Made by a program: the position numbers and the translations under genes
Assembly: GCF_001667925.1 (NCBI RefSeq)
Contig: NZ_LZJR01000069.1
Span: forward strand, 1-46,828
Origin: Mycobacterium sp. E2479
GTDB taxonomy: Bacteria; Actinomycetota; Actinomycetes; Mycobacteriales; Mycobacteriaceae
DNA: 46,828 nt
Direction of reading: 5' to 3'
Notes under the pieces: generated by a model
Database searches by the model: none
The model's input: the letters and a program-made list of their open reading frames with translations, nothing else
What the model was told of the DNA's origin: nothing
Part shown: positions 29,021 through 36,827 of the stretch, one piece after another
Layout: each line of letters starts with the position of its first letter
Position numbering within the stretch: the first letter of the stretch is position 1

Positions 29021-29710
29021 GTGACAACCACGTATCCCGAGCCCGCCGTCTCGTCCGTTCCTAACGTGTATCAGCCACAAGAGGACTCTCGATTGCTGGT
29101 GGACGTGATGCATGACACTGGCCTGATCCCGGGGCGGCGGGTGCTCGATCTGTGCACGGGCAGCGGTTTCGTCGCGATCGCGGCTGCCGCCATGGGGTGC
29201 GCCGGCGCAACGGCCTTCGACATCTGCCCGCAGGCCGTGCGCTGCGCTCGGAAAAACGCGGCGGCAGCCGGTGTTGAGGTGGACGTCCGCGAAGGATCGT
29301 GGGTCGCCGCTGTGGATTGCGCGCCGTTCGACGTCGTTGTCTCGAACCCACCGTATGTTCCGACCCCGCCCGGCGCCGAAATGGGAGAGATCTGCCCGGT
29401 GGCCGGACCGTCGTGGGCGTGGAACGCCGGCGTGGACGGACGGATGATCCTGGACCCGTTGTGCGAGTCGGCTCCAAAGCTCTTGCGCGACGGTGGATCC
29501 CTGTTGCTGGTGCATTCGGCGCTTGCCGGTGTCCAGCAGTCGCTGGATTCGCTCAAGTGGGCCGGCATGGACGCGAAAGTGATTGCCTCCAAGTGGATAC
29601 CGTTCGGGCCGGTGATGTCGTCTCGGGCGGCGTGGCTGGAGGAGGTAGGCCTGATACCGCGCGGACGCCGGGAAGAGGAGCTTATCGTGATCCGAGCCGA
29701 AAAGCGATGA
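29021..29710 (+). CDS. HemK2/MTQ2-type N5-glutamine methyltransferase
   Basis: The 229-aa protein has the SAM motif VLDLCTGSGFVAIAAAAMG and the NPPY catalytic motif (VVSNPPYVPTPPG). These define the PrmC/HemK group that methylates glutamine side chains of release factors and other proteins. The short form without the PrmC helical N-domain is of the HemK2 type. GTG at 29021 is chosen; the product starts VTTTYPEPAV and continues PNVYQPQEDSRLL, a conserved substrate-entry segment. Its stop overlaps the CDGSH gene by four bases (ATGA). The target protein is unknown. Confidence 0.85.
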   Translation: MTTTYPEPAVSSVPNVYQPQEDSRLLVDVMHDTGLIPGRRVLDLCTGSGFVAIAAAAMGCAGATAFDICPQAVRCARKNAAAAGVEVDVREGSWVAAVDCAPFDVVVSNPPYVPTPPGAEMGEICPVAGPSWAWNAGVDGRMILDPLCESAPKLLRDGGSLLLVHSALAGVQQSLDSLKWAGMDAKVIASKWIPFGPVMSSRAAWLEEVGLIPRGRREEELIVIRAEKR

Positions 29711-29961
29711 CTACAACCCGGGTGCAGGTGGTGCCCAACGGGCCCGTGCTGGTGTCGGGTCCGGTGCGCATTGAGATGCCCGACGGTGAGGTCGTGGAAT
29801 CCGATCGATTCATGGTGGCGATCTGCACTTGCCGCCGAAGCGACCGCTACCCGCTTTGCGACACCAGTCACCGCCGGTGCCGGCGCCTCAAGACCTCGGC
29901 ACGCTCATCCGCTCCAGCGGCCTCCGCAACGAAGTCTGATCCTGGCCCCACGACGCCATAA
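29707..29961 (+). CDS. CDGSH iron-sulphur domain protein
   Basis: The 84-aa protein has the 2Fe-2S CDGSH pattern CTCRRSDRYPLCDTSH: three cysteines and one histidine in the right spacing, with T in place of the usual G. Such proteins transfer electrons or clusters. ATG overlaps the HemK2 stop. The last 24 codons lie over the 3' end of the convergent haem-oxygenase-like gene, a 74-base overlap. That tail (SAPAASATKSDPGPTTP) looks unstructured and may be an extension past an ancestral stop. Confidence 0.85.
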   Translation: MTTTRVQVVPNGPVLVSGPVRIEMPDGEVVESDRFMVAICTCRRSDRYPLCDTSHRRCRRLKTSARSSAPAASATKSDPGPTTP

Positions 29962-30910
29962 TCCGTTCGGCCAGGCGGTCTTCGACCGCCGCGTGGGCCC
30001 GGATGCCGAAGATGACATCGTGTTCGAGTCGCGGGTCCTGGGTGACGAGATTACCCACCACATCGTTGCGCACGACGTGTTCGTGTACCGCATCGGCCTC
30101 GACGTGCTCGCTGTAGAACTCGATGCACGCCGCCGGTGCCTGCAAGCGGCGCAAGGCCTTCACCATGCGTTGCGATCCCGGTGGCGAGGTGATCTCCGTG
30201 GCGGCGAAGTGCCCGATCGCAGCGCCGCGCAACGAGCGGTGCAGGCCGAACAGCGACATGAGGTTGACCACCGCCAAAGCCTCGGCCGGCACCGCGTCGA
30301 CGTAGCCCCAATACGTCGCATCCAGATCGGCCGCGGCGAGCAGATCGGCGAACAGCCGCTGGTGTACCCGCGAGCCCCGTCCGGCACCGTACTCATCGAA
30401 TTCGATTGCCACAAACGCCGCTTTGGCCACACCCGTCAGGCGCGGAATGGCAAAGGCGTGCGGATCACCCTCTTTGAGGTGGTACAGGGAGCGGTGCACG
30501 AAGTACTCGCACATCTGCTGCCACGTTCCGGTGTCACGCAGGTAGTACGACGGGCCGGTGCCGTCGACTGGCTCGATCGTGAGCGCTTCCATTTCGGCCG
30601 CGGCGGTCTGGTCTGGATCGATTTGACCGACGTCGCGGCGCACGCCCGCCAGAAAAACCCGCTCCAGTTCAAAGCGCAGACCCAGCAGCGCGGGGTTCCA
30701 CTCCCATGCGGCGTCGACGCCGGCAAGCCCCCGGTAATGCAGCTCGTAGCACATGGACAGCGCCAGTTGCAGATCCAGTCCCCAAGGATCGGAATCTTGC
30801 ACGGAGGGGCCGATGCGCGCCAGGTGGTCAACCGATGGTGGACCCGCCAGCGCGCTGCGCACGGCCGTTGACAGCGGCCCGTGCGCGGCAGGCAGGGCGG
30901 GTTCGGTCAT
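29888..30910 (-). CDS. Iron-containing redox enzyme, haem-oxygenase-like diiron (HDO) fold
   Basis: The 340-aa all-helical protein resembles the Haem_oxygenas_2 / HDO-type family, which includes oxygenases that use two irons rather than haem. Candidate metal-ligand positions are E/H in CYELHYRG, EYFVHRS, EFDEYGAG and FYSEHVEADAVHEH. Substrate unknown. ATG at 30910 (MTEPALPAAHG) is preferred to an ATG 27 codons upstream, since an exact SigF-type promoter lies just upstream of 30910 and inside that extension. It is downstream of the stressosome operon on the same strand, but with its own promoter. Confidence 0.82.
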   Translation of the reverse strand: MTEPALPAAHGPLSTAVRSALAGPPSVDHLARIGPSVQDSDPWGLDLQLALSMCYELHYRGLAGVDAAWEWNPALLGLRFELERVFLAGVRRDVGQIDPDQTAAAEMEALTIEPVDGTGPSYYLRDTGTWQQMCEYFVHRSLYHLKEGDPHAFAIPRLTGVAKAAFVAIEFDEYGAGRGSRVHQRLFADLLAAADLDATYWGYVDAVPAEALAVVNLMSLFGLHRSLRGAAIGHFAATEITSPPGSQRMVKALRRLQAPAACIEFYSEHVEADAVHEHVVRNDVVGNLVTQDPRLEHDVIFGIRAHAAVEDRLAERIMASWGQDQTSLRRPLERMSVPRS

Positions 30911-30937
30911 GGTCGATGCGTAAGTCACGCCGGTGTC

Positions 30938-30962
30938 TACCCGCTGTACGGGCCCGGCAAAC
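30938..30962 (-). promoter_or_regulatory. SigF-type promoter (GTTT-N16-GGGTA) of the haem-oxygenase-like gene
   Basis: On the minus strand GTTT (30962-30959) and GGGTA (30942-30938) match the SigF consensus exactly with 16-base spacing. The ATG at 30910 is about 28 bases beyond the -10 element. It lies in the 86-base gap between the PP2C/kinase gene and this gene. Confidence 0.7.
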
Positions 30963-30996
30963 GGCTCGACGCCAGCTACTGGGTCTTTCATCCGCC

Positions 30997-33210
30997 TCAG
31001 ACGGCCCCTCCCCGCAGTCGGAAGGTGATGTCCGCGGTGGTGCCGGTGGCGGTGGTATCGAGCTCCATTGAGTCACTGAGGGCCCGCATCAGCGGCAAGC
31101 CGCGTCCGCCGTTGCTCCGGGTGGCCGGCGGCGTCTTCCACGATCCGTAATCGGTGATCTGGGTGCGTACTTCGCCGTCGGTAAGACTGGCCTCGAGCAA
31201 CATGGCTCCGGCGGCGAATCCACGGTAAGCGTGTTCTACACAGTTGGTACACGCCTCGTTGACGACCAGCACGATGTCGGCTGCCTGGTCTTCCGTTACG
31301 CCGCGGGCGCGCAGCCAGTCCGCCAACCGATGCCGGATGATAGCCAATTGGTCTGCGGCGGCAACACTTTCGATGCGCAGCGGTGTCTGCTGGTGTCGGT
31401 AGATCACCATCGCGACGTCATCGTCGTACCCCGCGGCCGGTGCTAGTTCGCGAAGCACCACATCGGCCACCGTATCCAGCGGCGATGTCATGGTCTGCGC
31501 CAGAACGTCTGCGGCACGGGCGATTCCTTCGTCGATTGACTCATGCTTGCGTTCGACGAGCCCGTCGGTGAACAGCATCAGTGTCGAGCCGGGCGGCAGC
31601 ACCTGGGTGGCCTGCGGGCGCGGTTGGTTTCGGCGGACCGCCAGCGGCAGCGACGCGGCGTCGGTCAGCACCGCCGTCATGCCGGGCTCCGGCCCGGCCA
31701 GCACGGCCGGCATGTGGCCGGCGTTGCTGTACTGCAGCAGCCCGGTTTCGGTGTCCAGAATCGCCAGGAAGACCGTTGTGCAGTACGCGTTGGGGATGAG
31801 CGATGCCGCCGAGTCGAGCTGTTCGAGCAGCACCGCGGGCTCGGCACCGTTGATCAGCAGTGCCCGCGCGGAACTTCGGAGCTGCCCCATGATCGCGGCC
31901 GCCGGTAGGCCGCGACCGACGCAGTCTCCGACGACGATGCCGATGTGGTGCTCGTCCAGCGCTAGCACGTCATACCAGTCACCGCCAATCTCCAACGGCG
32001 GCACCGCGGGTTCGTACCGAACTGCGAACCCCGGCGGGGGCTGGACCGGTGGCAGCATGGCCCGCTGCAACGTCAGCGAAGTCTCACGCGCGCTCTCGAA
32101 CTGACGCACGTGCTGCATGGCCAGACTCAGGTGCCCGATCAGCACGGTGACCAGCAGCCGATCCTCCCCGCTGACCCAGCGGGGCGTCCGCAGCTCCAGC
32201 CACAACGCCAGGTCGCCGGTACCGGAGAGCACCGCCACCAATCCCTGGACCTTGCCGGGATTGCTCGGCGCCTCAACCGTTTTCGCGGTCAGCGGCAGTT
32301 GATGACGCGCATCCTGGAAGGTATGACGCAACCACGGATCCAGCTTGCGCCACGACGAGGCCGCGGGCTCGCCGGCCACCTGGACCGTCGGGTCCCCGTC
32401 GCCGTTGGGCCACGAGACCGCGATCACCCGTTGCACGTCGATTGCCGCGCTGCACTCCTTAAGGGTGATCGTCAGCAGTTCGTCCACAGTCTTGGCCACC
32501 GCCACGGCGGTGGCCAATCGCAGCACGGCGGTCTCGCGGGCCGCGAAGGCACGCTCGGCGGTGACGTCGCGGATCGTTCCGACATAGACTCGATCGCTGC
32601 CCGTTTCCTTGACCGCGTTGATGCTCACCTTGACCCAAGCCAGGTGGCCGTCGGCATGGCGAATGGGTGTCTCGTAGTCGGCCCTACCCTGGGCCAGGAC
32701 CAGCGTTACCTGTTCGGCCGCAGTCGTCGTGTCTACCAGCCAGGGGTGGGGCCACTTGTACGGCAAGCCCTCGTTGGGATAGCCAAGGATCTCGATGAAG
32801 GCACTGTTCATCTCGACCACGGAGCCCTCGTGATCGGCGACGAAGAAGCCTTCCTGCAGCGAATTGACCAGCGCGGTGCGGAATTTGTCGCGGTCGGCCA
32901 GCCCCTCGGCGCGGGCACGTTGTTCGGCATAGCGTCTGTTGCCGTCGATGAAGCCGCGCGTAGCGACGTCGAGTGGCACCAGCAGCTGCAGGAGGAACTC
33001 CAGCGCGATCGGCGCATCTATGCGCACGTCCTGCGAGATCTCGAAGACCAGCCGGACATGTTGTTCGACCAGGTCGAGCAGGCTTATCTGTTCTTGTAGG
33101 GCCCTGCGGCCGAGCTCATTGGCGACCGACAGGGTGGCCTCGTCGTGTGAGACCAGGTAGGCGCGTAGCGCGGCCTCGTACTGATCGTGAAAGTCGTTGT
33201 CGCCGGTCAA
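30997..33210 (-). CDS. PAS-GAF-PP2C-HATPase regulator (RsbU-type phosphatase joined to an RsbW-type kinase domain)
   Basis: The 737-aa protein starts with a helical RsbU/RsbR-like domain (about residues 1-100). A PAS domain (110-225, ALVNSLQEGFFVADHEGSVVEMN) and a GAF domain (225-375) follow. A SpoIIE/PP2C phosphatase (385-595) has metal-binding aspartates in GGDWYD, GDCVGRG, LFTDGLVE and GYDDDVAM. A C-terminal GHKL ATPase (600-737) has N-box VNEACTNCVEHA, a TDYGSW loop and GGRGLPLMRAL. It therefore carries both the phosphatase and the anti-sigma-kinase activities of partner switching, like M. tuberculosis Rv1364c, but without that protein's STAS domain. Its start overlaps the RsbX-like stop by four bases. 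It is likely the stressosome's downstream effector. Confidence 0.88.
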   Translation of the reverse strand: MTGDNDFHDQYEAALRAYLVSHDEATLSVANELGRRALQEQISLLDLVEQHVRLVFEISQDVRIDAPIALEFLLQLLVPLDVATRGFIDGNRRYAEQRARAEGLADRDKFRTALVNSLQEGFFVADHEGSVVEMNSAFIEILGYPNEGLPYKWPHPWLVDTTTAAEQVTLVLAQGRADYETPIRHADGHLAWVKVSINAVKETGSDRVYVGTIRDVTAERAFAARETAVLRLATAVAVAKTVDELLTITLKECSAAIDVQRVIAVSWPNGDGDPTVQVAGEPAASSWRKLDPWLRHTFQDARHQLPLTAKTVEAPSNPGKVQGLVAVLSGTGDLALWLELRTPRWVSGEDRLLVTVLIGHLSLAMQHVRQFESARETSLTLQRAMLPPVQPPPGFAVRYEPAVPPLEIGGDWYDVLALDEHHIGIVVGDCVGRGLPAAAIMGQLRSSARALLINGAEPAVLLEQLDSAASLIPNAYCTTVFLAILDTETGLLQYSNAGHMPAVLAGPEPGMTAVLTDAASLPLAVRRNQPRPQATQVLPPGSTLMLFTDGLVERKHESIDEGIARAADVLAQTMTSPLDTVADVVLRELAPAAGYDDDVAMVIYRHQQTPLRIESVAAADQLAIIRHRLADWLRARGVTEDQAADIVLVVNEACTNCVEHAYRGFAAGAMLLEASLTDGEVRTQITDYGSWKTPPATRSNGGRGLPLMRALSDSMELDTTATGTTADITFRLRGGAV

Positions 33211-33860
33211 CTCGTTACTCCCCTGTGACGTGCCGCCAGCACCATCGCATCGTCGGTCTCTTTCGCATCCTTGCCCAGGAGCCCCTCAGCGATGGCGACA
33301 GCGGTGGCTGAGAAGTCGATGTGGTCCAGGTAATCCTGGGCGATGCCGTCGGTGCTCATCAGGAGTAAATCGCCAGGGCGGATGGAAACCACTTGCGCCG
33401 GAGGTATTTCCGGCATACGGTCGCCCACGATACCTCCGGTAAGCCGTGCACTGGACCGAACCTCTAGACCGGTCGGCGCCTTGGCAACCAGGTCGGCGGT
33501 GACATTGCCGACGCCGGACCAGGTGAGGGTGTTTGCGGCAAAGTCCATTCGCGCCAATGTCATTGCCACCCCACGGGTGCCGGCCAGCACCCGGTGGCAG
33601 AGCTGGAGCAATACCTCGACATGCTCGGAACTGGCGCGCGTGAGCACATCGACCGCGCGCAGCGCGGCTTCTGCGGCGGCCGGCCCGTGGCCGAGCCCAT
33701 CAACAACTCCGAACAGCGCTGCACCACCGTCGATTTCGATTGCGATACTCCGGTCACCGGACGTGTACTCGCTGGGCAGAGGCCTTCCCGCCCTTGCCCA
33801 CTCGATAGGTCCGAAGCGTCCGTGTTCATGCACGAGGAGGAACCCATTTCCACATTTCAA
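33207..33860 (-). CDS. rsbX: RsbX-like PP2C phosphatase of the stressosome
   Basis: The 217-aa PP2C-type phosphatase has metal aspartates in FGVVDGLGHG, LLMSTDGI and ETDDAMVLAA. In Bacillus, RsbX removes phosphates from RsbS and RsbR to reset the complex; the position after rsbT and the small size argue for that role. The start overlaps the rsbT 3' end by 35 bases (ATG, MKCGNGF). A GTG nine codons in (VHEHGRFGPIEW) would cut the overlap to eight and is an alternative. Lack of a sensory domain also fits RsbX rather than RsbU. Confidence 0.85.
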   Translation of the reverse strand: MKCGNGFLLVHEHGRFGPIEWARAGRPLPSEYTSGDRSIAIEIDGGAALFGVVDGLGHGPAAAEAALRAVDVLTRASSEHVEVLLQLCHRVLAGTRGVAMTLARMDFAANTLTWSGVGNVTADLVAKAPTGLEVRSSARLTGGIVGDRMPEIPPAQVVSIRPGDLLLMSTDGIAQDYLDHIDFSATAVAIAEGLLGKDAKETDDAMVLAARHRGVTS

Positions 33861-34236
33861 TGACGGTTCCCCGACCGAGAGTGGACTCGACCACCAGTCG
33901 GTCCATCAGGCGGCGCGCGCCGGGCAGGCCCAGTCCCAGCCCGCGCCCGGTGGTGTAACCGTCTTCCATCGCCCGTTCGATGTCGGCGATGCCGGGGCCC
34001 TCGTCTTCGGCGCGCACCACCAGAGCCTGACGGCCGTCCCGGTCGTCGACGGTCACCCGGATGATTCCGCGACCCGCGTAGCTCGTGATATTTCGCGCTA
34101 CTTCGGAGATCGCCGTGGCGATCATGGTGACGTCGGTCAACGAGAATCCGAGATCGAGTGCGAGCTCGTGTCCGGCCTTGCGTGCGGCGACGATGTCGTC
34201 GGAGTTATGGATGTCGACGACGATGTCACCCACCAC
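33826..34236 (-). CDS. rsbT: RsbT-like serine/threonine switch kinase
   Basis: The 136-aa GHKL kinase has N-box ATAISEVARNITSYAG, G1 box EDEGPGI and G2 box TTGRGLGLGLPG. RsbT phosphorylates RsbS and RsbR in the stressosome and, once released, activates an RsbU-type phosphatase. Length and motif spacing are those of RsbT rather than the larger RsbW. It overlaps rsbS by 11 bases and the RsbX-like gene by 35. Confidence 0.9.
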   Translation of the reverse strand: MVGDIVVDIHNSDDIVAARKAGHELALDLGFSLTDVTMIATAISEVARNITSYAGRGIIRVTVDDRDGRQALVVRAEDEGPGIADIERAMEDGYTTGRGLGLGLPGARRLMDRLVVESTLGRGTVIEMWKWVPPRA

Positions 34237-34615
34237 CGTCGCGCCCGATCATCGATTTACCCTGTCCCCGTTCGCGATTCAACAGGGCAAGTCCTTCTTC
34301 AAGATCCAGCGCGGTGTTCATGTCGTCGAACGCCAGACCAAGCTGGACCATCGCGAATGCCACCTCCGGCTGCAACCCGACGATCACCGTCTCGGCGCCG
34401 CGCAGTCGGGTCATGTGCGCAATCGTCCGCAGCGACCGGGCGGCGAAGGAATCCATCACATCGATTGCGGTGACGTCGACGATGATGCCCTGAGCGCGGA
34501 ACCTACTGACCCGCTCCATCAGGTCATAGCGCAGGCGTTCGGCGTCGGAGTCGGTGAGCGCCGACTGCACCGAGGCGATCAGGATCGCGCCCTGCTTCAG
34601 GATCGGTACCGGCAT
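34226..34615 (-). CDS. rsbS: RsbS-like STAS stressosome core protein
   Basis: The 129-aa STAS protein has S56, in the VMDSFAAR motif, at the position of the serine phosphorylated by RsbT in Bacillus RsbS. RsbS and RsbR together form the stressosome shell. A short Gly/Arg-rich tail after residue 115 is unusual. It lies 22 bases after rsbR. Confidence 0.9.
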   Translation of the reverse strand: MPVPILKQGAILIASVQSALTDSDAERLRYDLMERVSRFRAQGIIVDVTAIDVMDSFAARSLRTIAHMTRLRGAETVIVGLQPEVAFAMVQLGLAFDDMNTALDLEEGLALLNRERGQGKSMIGRDGGG

Positions 34616-34637
34616 GGGGGTGCTCGCCTAGTGGTGC

Positions 34638-35540
34638 TTATCCGGTTTGCTCGCCCGTGCGGGTGACCTCGTAGCCCAGCAGGCGTTCGGCTTCCTCGAT
34701 ACCGCCCTGTAGGTCGCCGACGGCGTTCATCTTCGACAGGTCCAGCCCGATGGTCACCAGCGTCAGTGCGATCTCGGAGGACAGGCCGGTGATGATCACA
34801 CTGGCACCCATCAATCCCGAGGCGTCGACCGTTTGCACCAGGTGATTGGCCACCGTCGAATCGATGGTGGGAACACCGGTGATGTCGATGACCACCACTT
34901 TGGCGCGGTTGGCGCGGATTGCCCGCAGGAGCTGTTCGGTGACCTGGCGGGCACGCTGGCTGTCCAGCACGCCGATGATGGGCAGGATCAGCAGCTGCTC
35001 ACGCACCTGCAGCACCGGCGTCGACAGTTCGCGGATGGCCTCCTGCTGCTGGCGGATGATGCGCTCGCGTTCCTGCACGAAGCCGACAGCGACGGTGTTG
35101 GCGATGCGGTTGGCCGCGGGTTCGTAGGCGTCGAGCACCCGATTGAGTAGGTCGAAGTCCGTCTGGTACTTCTCGAACAGCGAGCGGGCCAGCACGTCGC
35201 GCAGCAGGAGCACGATGCCGACGACCTCGTTCGTCTCAACGCCACGCGGGATGATGCGCTCGGACAGGTCGCGTGCGTAGTCCTGCAGCGCCTCGACGCT
35301 ACCGGTCTCGAGTACCTCGACATAGCTGTCATACACCGTGGTCGCCTCGGAGAAGATCTCCTCGGGCGACATCGCGGTGAGCAGTTCGGCCGCGGTGATC
35401 CGGCGGGCCCACTCCTCGCGCAGGATCGTTCGATTCTGCCGCAAGTGCTGGACAAGCTGCGGTAGTAGCCCCTCGCTGGAAACGCCCACGGTCTGCGCCG
35501 CAGTGCCGGTACTGTTGAGATCCGACGGCGAATCTGACAT
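34638..35540 (-). CDS. rsbR: RsbR-like stressosome sensor protein
   Basis: The 300-aa protein has an N-terminal four-helix RsbRD-type domain (about residues 25-165), a linker helix (QERERIIRQQQEAIRELSTPVL) and a C-terminal STAS domain (about 175-290). The acceptor site reads DITGVPTIDSTVAN with S228-T229 after the Asp; Bacillus RsbRA has a threonine there as I recall. The N-domain is not a haem globin or a PAS, so the signal is unknown. It heads the operon rsbR-rsbS-rsbT-rsbX-effector, divergent from rsfB. Confidence 0.9.
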   Translation of the reverse strand: MSDSPSDLNSTGTAAQTVGVSSEGLLPQLVQHLRQNRTILREEWARRITAAELLTAMSPEEIFSEATTVYDSYVEVLETGSVEALQDYARDLSERIIPRGVETNEVVGIVLLLRDVLARSLFEKYQTDFDLLNRVLDAYEPAANRIANTVAVGFVQERERIIRQQQEAIRELSTPVLQVREQLLILPIIGVLDSQRARQVTEQLLRAIRANRAKVVVIDITGVPTIDSTVANHLVQTVDASGLMGASVIITGLSSEIALTLVTIGLDLSKMNAVGDLQGGIEEAERLLGYEVTRTGEQTG

Positions 35541-35594
35541 CTGGCCTCCCGAGTGCCACGTCGCGCCCCTGCGGTCTGCAGTTCCTTTGCGAGA

Positions 35595-35661
35595 CTAGCC
35601 TGGGTTGCCGCGGGGCACATGTAGAGGGCATATTCTTCTCGCAGTTCATAACGCAGGCTAG
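35595..35661. promoter_or_regulatory. Divergent promoter region with mirrored CAGGCTAG elements, rsbR/rsfB
   Basis: CTAGCCTG at 35595-35602 and CAGGCTAG at 35654-35661 are an 8-bp inverted pair. Each reads CAGGCTAG toward its own gene, giving TAG-starting hexamers (TAGTCT toward rsbR, TAGGGT toward rsfB) that could be -10 elements of housekeeping promoters. No GTTT/GGGTA SigF pair is present. Inference only. Confidence 0.4.
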
Positions 35662-35699
35662 GGTTGAACCACGCCACCGCCCAGGACAAAGGATTGCCA

Positions 35700-36068
35700 T
35701 TGTCAGCTCCTGATTCGATTACCACGTTGGTTGAGGACCACGACGGGGTCTCCGTGGTCAGTGTCAGCGGCGAAATCGATTTGGTCACGGCTCCTGCCCT
35801 GGAACAAGCCATTAGCGCGGTCGTCGCGGATAGCCCGACAGCGCTGATCATTGATCTCTCCGCGGTCGAGTTTCTCGGTTCGGTCGGGCTGAAGATCCTG
35901 GCGGCGACCTATGAGAAGCTGGGCAAGCAGACCGGGTTCGGTGTGGTCGCGCGGGGCCCGGCCACTCGCAGGCCGATTCACCTGACCGGTCTGGACAAGA
36001 CCTTCCCGCTGTACCCGACGCTCGACGACGCGTTGACCGGGATCCGGGACGGCAACCTCAACGGCTAG
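35700..36068 (+). CDS. rsfB: Anti-anti-sigma factor RsfB
   Basis: The 122-aa STAS protein begins at TTG 35700 (MSAPDSITTLVEDHDG), which matches the start of M. tuberculosis RsfB (Rv3687c) as I recall it; AAAGGA lies just upstream. S61 in VEFLGSVGLKIL is the phospho-acceptor. RsfB binds UsfX/RsbW, the SigF anti-sigma factor, when unphosphorylated and so frees SigF. In this genome it sits back to back with a stressosome operon, which gives a plausible upstream signal source. Confidence 0.93.
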   Translation: MSAPDSITTLVEDHDGVSVVSVSGEIDLVTAPALEQAISAVVADSPTALIIDLSAVEFLGSVGLKILAATYEKLGKQTGFGVVARGPATRRPIHLTGLDKTFPLYPTLDDALTGIRDGNLNG

Positions 36069-36082
36069 CGATTTGTTCCGCG

Positions 36083-36102
36083 AGCGCGGGCCGCTTCGCG
36101 CT
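36083..36102 (+). terminator. Possible hairpin after rsfB
   Basis: AGCGCG / CGCGCT form a 6-bp stem with an 8-base loop, 14 bases after the stop codon. No T tract. The rest of the 245-base gap to the next gene is relatively A+T-rich but shows no feature I can name. Confidence 0.3.
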
Positions 36103-36313
36103 GTGAATCCGCGGTGCCCATCGCTTGCCTGACAACGTCTTTGGCGCACGTACGGCGAGTTTTATTCCGCTCTGCATCAAATCCAGTGCTAATTGCGTCT
36201 ATCCCTCATCGGGGCCTCCGTAATTCGCTCAAACATTTTTGTCGCGAATGACGCGTCATGGTCGGCCTATCCGTTGCGGTGTCCACACTCGGCTCAAGTG
36301 CGATCATCAGGGT

Positions 36314-36814
36314 ATGGACGTCGACGACCCGCAAGAAGACCAACGGTGGGATCGCCGTGAGCGAGGCGAAACCGAAGTTCAACGGCTGGACCGCAATTGG
36401 AATAGCCTGTTGCAGGAGTTGCGGGTCGTCCAGACTGGGGTACAGCTGCTGACCGGATTCCTATTGACACTGCCGTTCCAGCAACGCTTCGACGTGTTGG
36501 GGCCGCCGATGCGCATCGTCTATCTGACGACCGTGGTCTGTGCGGTGTGCGCGACCCTTCTGCTGATCGCCCCGGTCGCCATGCACCGGATCCTTTTTCG
36601 GCGGCACCGCCTTCAGGTCCTCGTTTCGGCCGCACACCGGTGTGCCTTCGCCGGGCTGGGGTTACTCGGTCTGGCGGTGATCGGTCTGACCACCATCATT
36701 TTCGCCGCGGTGGCCGGGCTAACAGTGGGCCTCATAGCCGGAGCGTGTGCGCTGCCGTTGTTCATCTTCTTCTGGTGGGTGCTGCCGCTGTCACTGCGCA
36801 CGCACGGCGACTGA
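36314..36814 (+). CDS. DUF6328 family membrane protein
   Basis: The 166-aa protein has a charged N-terminus (about 35 residues) and helices at roughly 42-56, 66-88, 100-125 and 130-155. LLQELRVVQTGVQLLTGFLLTLPFQQRF and LLIAPVAMHRILFRR are typical of DUF6328. The family's function is not known. ATG 36314 is preferred to one 25 codons upstream, because the conserved region begins shortly after it. It is convergent with the HAD gene, 13 bases apart. Confidence 0.8.
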   Translation: MDVDDPQEDQRWDRRERGETEVQRLDRNWNSLLQELRVVQTGVQLLTGFLLTLPFQQRFDVLGPPMRIVYLTTVVCAVCATLLLIAPVAMHRILFRRHRLQVLVSAAHRCAFAGLGLLGLAVIGLTTIIFAAVAGLTVGLIAGACALPLFIFFWWVLPLSLRTHGD

Positions 36815-36827
36815 GCGGGTTCGTCGG

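Noticed and set aside
36239..36313. Earlier ATG for the DUF6328 protein
   Set aside because: The added 25 residues are Arg/Cys-rich and not protein-like; the downstream ATG begins the conserved acidic start.
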